This document shows positions 57,331 through 64,000 of a stretch of 64,000 bases of DNA, piece by piece. Position 1 is the stretch's first letter, and each line of letters begins with the position of its first letter. The stretch comes from Pseudeuparius sepicola. Lineage: Eukaryota; Arthropoda; Insecta; Coleoptera; Anthribidae. Location of the stretch: contig OY987300.1 of assembly GCA_963920635.1 (NCBI GenBank), forward strand, positions 80,453,899-80,517,898. The letters are read 5' to 3'. A program made the translations under genes and the position numbers. The notes beneath the pieces are model-generated. The model had not been told where the DNA came from. It saw only the letters and a program-made list of their open reading frames with translations, and searched no databases.

Positions 57331-60300
57331 CCTCAGGTTGTCCCGGAAGTAATCCTCGCTCCCCGGCGACTCCGACACTCCGCAGATCGGAGACCTCATG
57401 ATGCCGCTGTCGGAGGTTGACGAGCGCCTCCGCTGGATGCGCGCCAACTTCCACGACATTACGTCGTCGAAGATCGGCTGCGGGGGGCCCATCTGTTGGG
57501 ACGGGGAGACCTACGAATAAGTAAGTTTTGAAACGCAATGAAAAAACAAGAAATGCTTTTTCGTTTACTAATATAGGGTGTTTCCAGATCTCCGATCAAT
57601 TTTAGATCGAAAAACGAGTTTTAAAAATCTGTTTAATGTCTGAAAAAAGTGGAATAATTTTTATTATGTACAGGGTGGTTCATTATATATTGACACCCCC
57701 TTAACTTGTTAATTTTTGAGGTTAGAAAAAAGTTTATGACAAAAGTTTTGGATATTAATACAAAGTTTTTTGTGACGCTATTGGACCGTGTACAGTGTGT
57801 TCCAGAAAGCCGTGGCAGACATAACTTATGTTTTTTAAATGGAACACCCTAGATATTTTTGCATTTTTGAAATCTGCTCATCAAGGCAATCAAAATAATA
57901 TTAAACTTTGTGGCATTATCTTTTTCCGTTTTTGAAAAATTCTGTATTCAAATTTTATACTAAATTTATTTAACTCGAATTTGTGGATCTCGTGTTAAAG
58001 ATAAGACGATCAAGGTAATAACGAAAAATATTTGTTTTAAACAAGTGAGTAACGTAGTGAAACTCCAAAATGTTTAGGAGCTTTTACGATTTTCCTGAAA
58101 TTCTTTATTTCGAGAATATAATCAGTAAAATTTGAAATGCTCCTAAACATTTTGGAGTTTCGAGTTTCACTATATTACTCTCTTGTTTAAAACAAATATT
58201 TTTGTTATTACATCGATCATCTATCTTTATTACGGGATCCACAAATTCGAGTTAAATAAATTTAGTATAAAATTTGAAAACGGAATTTTTCAAAAACGAA
58301 GGAAAAAACTAAAGTTTGATATCATTTTAATTGCCTTGATAAGCAGATTTCAAAAATGCAGAAATATATAGGGTGTTCCATTTAAAAAAAAAGTTATGTC
58401 TGCCACGACTTTCTAGAACACACTGTATACGGTCCAATAGCGTCACAAAAAACTTTGTATTAGTATCTAAAACTTTTGTAAAAAACTTTTTTCTAACCTC
58501 AAAAACTAGCAAGTTAAGGGGGCGTCAATTTATAATGAACCACCCTGTACATTTAAAAACCACCAAAAAAGGGTAGGTGCCCATTTTAACAGATTTATAT
58601 ATACCGATATTTTAGATTGTGTTAGGATGTAATATTATTTATGCTATATTTTTAAAGTAAACATTTTTTAAGAAAAAAATACATATCCACTTAACAAAAG
58701 AAATCTACAACTCCTATGTGTAGTTTTTACCTAAATGCTAACAAATATGTGACCATCTACTCTTTTTCAAATTTGATATTTTTTTGAGATTTAATTTTTT
58801 ATTTAATTATTTTTTATTAAAACAAGCTTATCTTGGATCAAAACATATACAAAAGACACCACACAAAAAATCATTAAACTGGGTTTACAATAAAAGTGTA
58901 AATGTATTTTTATGTTGACGCCCAACGTGGGGCTATACTATTTTCGAAAAACAAAAGCTTTTCGTGAATTCTTGTTTCAAAATCATCTTCCAAAGTGTCA
59001 TTTTAAAGGAGTTCTTTAAACTGTCTTCAACAAATATTTTATTTAAAATCATATAGGGTATAGGTGAATTTTGCATATGTGAATTTGTGTTTCCGATTTA
59101 TTTTTTTGTTGTTAAAATGACCAAAAGGTCTTCAAAAGTGTCGCAAACAAGTATTTTTATAATATTAGAAAGGGTCAAAGAAGCAACTACAAATCTATTT
59201 ATTGAACCCACTTCGCAAAAAAATCTACAACTCTTAGGTGTGGTTTTTAATTAAATGCTAACAAATATCTGAAATTACATATCTTGAACTGTTCAAAAGT
59301 TATAGGTACATAGAATTAAATAGAAATTTTTTTTTGTTAAAACTTCAAATAGGTAAAAAACAGTGCACTCACCTCAAAATCGATGCCCGGAATGCCTCTA
59401 GACGTCGACGGCTGACTCAGACTCATCTCCGACTCGCTCCGTTGACTCAAACTCATTACCGAATCACTTTGTCCGCTCCTCTGGCTCAAACTCATCTCCG
59501 ACTCTCCCGATCCTAACCCCGAATCCTCGCTCCCGTATGTCCCGAATTTGCGACCTTCCGCGTCGCTTCTTTGTACGACGATCCTCAACTTTTTCATTTG
59601 CGGTCCCACACTCGATTCTTGGGTTCCGCTTCGTTTTATCGGAGATATTTTCACCGACGGCACTTGGGCGAAATCGATTCTTCGAGATGCGGGAGTTTGC
59701 GCCTCTCGATTCAGTACTATCTTGAGTTTTTTGATTGGGGGCTGAGTCGAAGTTGGAGTAGATGCGGTGGACAGGCGATTTAATGTCGTTTGTGCCACCT
59801 ACGATATAAAATAAAATGTATAAAAAATTATCGTAAAAATTATTTAAAAAACCTACGTGTCTGTTCATTTGCTTCACCTTCTCGAGCCTGTCCCTGAAAG
59901 ATTCCTCTGATGGAGCCATAAACTCATTTAAATGCTCGTGGTAACGTTCCCTGCTCAGCAGTTTCAAACTGAACGAATCGTTCGAAAATTCGCCTTTTTT
60001 AGCTCCGCCGATTTCAATGTTGTTTGTATTTGCCAGTTGGAGGACAGATACAAAAAATCTGGCCACCTAAAACGTCGTAATGCTATTTTTGCAAAGTAGT
60101 TCAAATGTACAAAGGTAAAATACACAAAAATAAAGGTTTCTACCTATAGAAATCATTTGAAAATCAATTTCTTTCAATTTCAAATGTTGTTCGAATTGTC
60201 CAGTTGAAGAATAAATAAAAAGAATTTGGTCACATAAAATGCAAAATAACAACCCCAGGGTACCATTTTTGCAAAGTAGTTCAAATGTACAGATTTCTAT

Positions 60301-63300
60301 CTTACCTCAGACGGTTGCTTGCCACCGACGAAATCACCAAACTTTTTCGTCTGATTCATTTCCATTCCTTCCATGATTTTGGTGCCATACTCGTGAATGT
60401 CAAACTCTTGGTCCTTCTTCTTTTTCAAGATCGGCATGATTCGTTCTTTCCATTCTTCGACGCGTTTTCGGGACTGGGCTCTTTCCTCTTCGAAATCTTT
60501 TAGTTCCTGTTCGGCCTTTGTGAGGGGTCCGTATTCCTTCGCTTTGAGTGGGGTGGCAATCTGAAATTTTGGAAGTTCTTAATGACATAATCTAACATTT
60601 TTTGTTGTTTGGGTAAAAATATATATCGCTAATATTGAAAATATCGCACGCACCAAAATATCGCACGCACGAAAATATCGCTAATATTTAAATTATTGTG
60701 AGTATCGCAAAACTCACCTCATCCCTGATAATGTTATCCCAATCGTTCTCGACTCTCCTGACAAACTCCTCAATTCCATCTTCTCTCGTTTCATCCTCCC
60801 TCTCCTCCTCCACAATTCCTTCGCCACCTCCGATATCGTCCTCTTCCACCCTACATTTGTCGCAGGCCTCCCCATTCCCGTTACAACCGACACAGGGCGG
60901 GGGCATGGCATAATCGTGATCGCTGGGGCACTCGCTCCTCGCCGGACTCGGCAACGTGGCGTAGTCGTGGTCGCTGTGATAGGCGTCGGACGGCGGCGGC
61001 GGGGTGGGGATCACCATCTCCCGGTTGGTGGGTTCGTCTCGGTTTCGAGGAGACGGGGGTGGGGGCATGAGGATGGTGGTGGGTATGGGTTCCGGTTCGG
61101 GTTCCGGGTCGGATTCGTAGGTGACCTCCTCGACCGTACCTGGAGATAATCGAAAATTATCGCAAAAATCGCCAGATTTAAAAGAGAAAAAGCTAATTTC
61201 GATGTTACACTTTTGCTTTACACATACATCTTTTATGTGGGAATTTTTCAGATTCTTTACCACAGAGTGTTTCAGAAAAACAATCTCTCGAGAACTCACA
61301 AGTATTAAAAGTATCACTGATAAATATCGCAATCAGCAATAATATCATAAATATTTAAAACATCGCTAATATCGGGAATTTCAAAATTATCGCTAATATT
61401 AAGACTTATTAAAAGACTCACCTTCTCCAACTTCTGGTTCATACATCATCGAAAAGAATTTCTCCCATTTCATTTCCTTCACTGGACCCACCAAACTTTT
61501 ACTCAGCTTTTCTATAGCTTTCAACGTTAACTTTCTTCTTTTTAAAGGAACATCATCATCTTCGTCGTCAAAGTTTTCTATTATTTTCTACAACAAAACA
61601 TTTTTTATAACAAGACACACTTTGTACACTTTTATATTTACCCTTTTTATTATTCTTTCTCTTAGCTTTGGCTCTTCTCTGGGCTTCCTTTCTCGTTTTT
61701 CCTGAAGTTTCTCACGTTTCTGGGGTTTGTTTATGTGATTTTGATCATTTTCTGTGTCTTCCACACTTTCTAGTATTGGATCTTCCATATGCTCTGCATT
61801 TTCATTATTTGCTTCATCTTCGTTATTTTTGGCAACGTTCTCACCATTTTCAGCTACTTTTCCACCGTTTTCTGCTTGTGCACAATCTTGAGGACCTTCC
61901 CCATTTTTTTGTGCACGATTTAATGAATTCTCGCCATTTTCCGGTGGTGTAGAATCGCCAATATTCTCCACATTATCGTCTCCTTCATCCTCATCATCGG
62001 TTTCGAACCCTGTATCGAAAAAACCCGAGTCCGACCTGAACTGTTTATCGGTTGCTTCGTTTTGAGTTCCTTCAGGAGCGTTCTCATTATTTTGTTGTTC
62101 CGTTGCTTCTGCAACATTCTCACCGCTCTCATTTGCGGATACATCCCTATTCTCGCCTTCCTTTTCGACGGTTTGCGCCGTCTCATTGTGATTTTCTTCG
62201 TCGTTCGAGAAAAACCCACTCGTCGTCGAATTCAAGCTTCTATCCATCGTCATTACGCCGGAATCCAATCGATTCTCGCTCCCGTCTTTCTCTTTGCCCT
62301 CGAGCAGTCCGCTGACCTCCGCGTCTGAGCACTCGCTCTCAAACGTCGGGCGGATCATGCGTAATTCATTGTCGCAAAGTGGGGCCTCGATCAAACTTAG
62401 AAAAGTGACACTGGGCTCGACCATACGCTCGGCAGAAGAAAGTGAACGTTTCCTTTCCGTTTTCGCTTGTAAAGCCTCCTTTTCGCGATGCATCAGTATC
62501 TTGTAAAAGTTTTGGACGTCCTCCGATGAACTTTGTGGCAAATTTTGTATTCTGCGCTTTTCCTTTTGGTAATATTCGCTCACGAAACGTTCGTAACCTT
62601 CCTTGTAAACCTCATAAGGTGTGCCCAAAGGTATATGGTTATCGGCCAAGTATTTATTAGTTAAAGAATATCCCAAACGGAGAGTAGCGATTGTATTTTG
62701 TTGATCGGGTAATAAACAACGATCGTTATATTCGAAAAGGTGTTTGAGAAGATGGTAGGTGGGGGCATTGCTGTACCTAAAGAATTTGCGTTAAAAAAGT
62801 GAAAAAATAAAAAATACCAGAATGAAAAATCTCACTTTACGTTAAATTCTTCATCATCGTCAAGGTCCATGATATGGAAGTCATTGCCAAAAATTTCGTA
62901 GTTGTTGAGCTTGTAAGTTTGGTGTCCGTGTTCCCAAACTGCTTTAGATACTTTTTTCTAAGGGGTAAAAAAATCCTTAATAATTTTTACAAATTTATAT
63001 TTTTTTGCATATTTTCATTAGATATACATATATGCAGAGCCTATTCTTAATCTTAGATTATTTCTCAAACAACTCAATAACAAATAACGATATTCAATGG
63101 TAATATTCAATATTCCTTATCGGGACATAATATTATAGTACTATTTAGATTTTTGAAAACAAGATGTAATTAAAAAATCACTTACCAATTTATTACGGGG
63201 GGCCTCCAAAACTTTCTTCCAACCTTTTATCAAATCTTCATCAGCCTCAAACGGCAATTTACTTTGCTTTGTATCTTCGTCATCCTCATCTCCAAGTACA

Positions 63301-63975
63301 ATTTTATCGCCAAAAATATCTTGTAAAACGTCAATAGGAGTCGACGACAAAGGATCTGTACTTTCGACTTCCACTAACTGAACTTTCTTGCGACGACCTT
63401 TATTTACCCTTTCCTCAATTTTGTGAAGTTCGTTTTTACCTGCTTCGAGCTGTGAACTACATAGAAAAAGTAAAGAAAAGAACTACCTAAATAAAAAAAT
63501 TACTTACCGATCTTTGATTTCCTTGGCATGATGGTGGTCGTACTGCACCAAACGGGTGTGTAGTTCGAGAAGTTCATCCCAAAGCTTATCCACACGTTTT
63601 GCATAATAAATCGACGAACTTTGTAGAAACAACGCAGATTGTGCAAAGTCAACTTGAAAAATCCCGTTTACAAGATATCGGTCTTGAACCGATGTAATCT
63701 CGCTGAATTCATCCAAAATCTACGAACAATAACGTTAAATATCCCCAAAAAAATGGTGAAAGTTATGAAAACAACCTTCCCGAGACTATCGTCTATGACT
63801 ATAGGCTTTTTCGACTTTTCTTCAAGCTTCTTTATGAGTTTTCCTGTTGGACAATTGTAGTCCATGTATTCCTCATCCTCATCCATAGGCATGGCTGGAT
63901 ATAAATCTAAAAGTTGACGAAATTAGTTTACAAACAAGATCTGCCTGGTTTGTATAATATACTTTGGTCAGACAT
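57331..63975 (-). CDS. Cap-H2: Condensin-II kleisin subunit Cap-H2 (NCAPH2)
   Basis: Kleisin that bridges the SMC2/SMC4 heads in condensin II; in flies it drives chromosome compaction and unpairing. Exons on the minus strand: tentative 63936-63975, then 63776-63906, 63508-63719, 63186-63456, 62836-62957, 61642-62776, 61422-61587, 60718-61139, 60306-60560, 59857-60066, 59373-59798, 57331-57510. The phases fit, giving about 1190 residues, roughly twice human NCAPH2. N-terminal kleisin part: FAQSALFLQSSSIYYAKRVD. C-terminal part: WKERIMPILKKK, FDIHEYGTKIM and ARFFVSVLQLANTNNIEI, then SLKLLSRERYHEH, matching human NCAPH2 closely. Exon 61642-62776 is a long acidic, Asn/Glu-rich and probably disordered insert. 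Exon 60718-61139 has polyproline, two SDHDYA copies and CVGCNGNGEACDKC. After the winged-helix region an extension carries KKLKIVLNR/KKLRIVVQR and three ESEMSLSQ-like repeats. Both ends are uncertain: the first exon uses a weak GTTTGT donor, and after 57331 the frame either splices on or stops at 57271. Confidence 0.9.
57671..58547. mobile_element. 877-bp palindromic element with TA flanks, in Cap-H2 intron
   Basis: Ends CAGGGTGGTTCATTATATAT and its complement, flanked by TA. Arms of about 400 bp contain mirrored inner words (CAGTGTGTTCCAGAAAG; AACACCCTAGATA against TATAGGGTGTTCC). The centre is near 58105. Open frames inside are mirror images of each other. Confidence 0.85.
58577..59160. repeat. 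Duplicated segment, copy 2
   Basis: The counterpart of 55428-56060, here inside the Cap-H2 intron and beginning about 30 bp after the palindromic element ends. It shares CGCCCAACGTGG-type words (CCCCAACGTGG in copy 1) and lacks a few short segments of copy 1. Confidence 0.75.
60620..60715. repeat. ATATCGC mini-repeat in a Cap-H2 intron
   Basis: Repeats of ATATCGCTAATATT and AAAATATCGCACGCAC. A similar cluster is at 61315-61410 in the next intron, and a related one is in a Munc13-4 intron at 52370-52490. Confidence 0.65.
61315..61410. repeat. ATATCGC mini-repeat in the adjacent Cap-H2 intron
   Basis: Contains AAATATCGCAATCAGC, ACATCGCTAATATCGG and TTATCGCTAATATT within 100 bp, closely related to the cluster at 60620-60715. 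Confidence 0.6.
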
Positions 63976-64000
63976 GATGCTGTCCTTAATTTATAGTTCT

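Overview
This is a 64-kb piece of an AT-rich, intron-rich animal nuclear genome, almost certainly an insect and plausibly a beetle. The placement rests on protein family resemblance and on the repeat style; the order is inference only. All eight named genes are conserved animal genes with GT-AG introns whose exon phases could be checked by hand. Gene symbols follow Drosophila or human usage.

Layout. 1.4-3.8 kb (-): importin alpha of the KPNA1/5/6 class (Kap-alpha1). 4.6-8.1 kb (+): kinesin-2 motor KIF3B/Klp68D, head-to-head with the importin. 9.5-10.3 kb (-): a p24/TMED7-like cargo receptor (p24-1), head-to-head with ATP6AP2 at 10.8-12.1 kb (+). 13.2-17.5 kb (+): the five-LIM adaptor PINCH (stck), with two alternative first coding exons and a 607-bp tandem duplication carrying a 5S-rRNA-like segment in its last intron. 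18.3-19.4 kb: a 183-bp satellite-like array that stays open as a 410-codon frame. 19.8-20.4 kb (+): three phased exons of an unrecognised basic protein. 24.3-55.3 kb (+): a BAIAP3/Munc13-4 gene (C2-MUN-C2) with several candidate alternative first exons; an intronless succinate-semialdehyde dehydrogenase (28.2-29.8 kb, +) is nested in its first intron. 57.3-64.0 kb (-): condensin-II kleisin Cap-H2.

The conserved genes at both ends are compact. The 18-49 kb interval and several introns are filled with mobile DNA: large palindromic elements that begin CAGGGTG (or CAGTGTG), end in the complement and sit between TA dinucleotides, a Tc1-like MITE, a TA-flanked pogo/Tigger-like element with a decayed HTH domain, a hAT transposase scrap, a tandemly repeated LINE-like tail, and minisatellites.

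Most interesting points: the phase-matched alternative first exons of the Munc13-4-like gene, including a pair of paralogous MWK-x-IY starts; a 1-bp frameshift in its second C2 domain; the loss of the second redox-switch cysteine in the nested SSADH; the TA-flanked palindrome family and one 154-bp-arm inverted repeat with no visible mismatch, as possible hairpin-RNA sources; the coding-open 183-bp satellite; the 5S-like tandem element; and a small CxxCxGxG-type cysteine cluster in Cap-H2.
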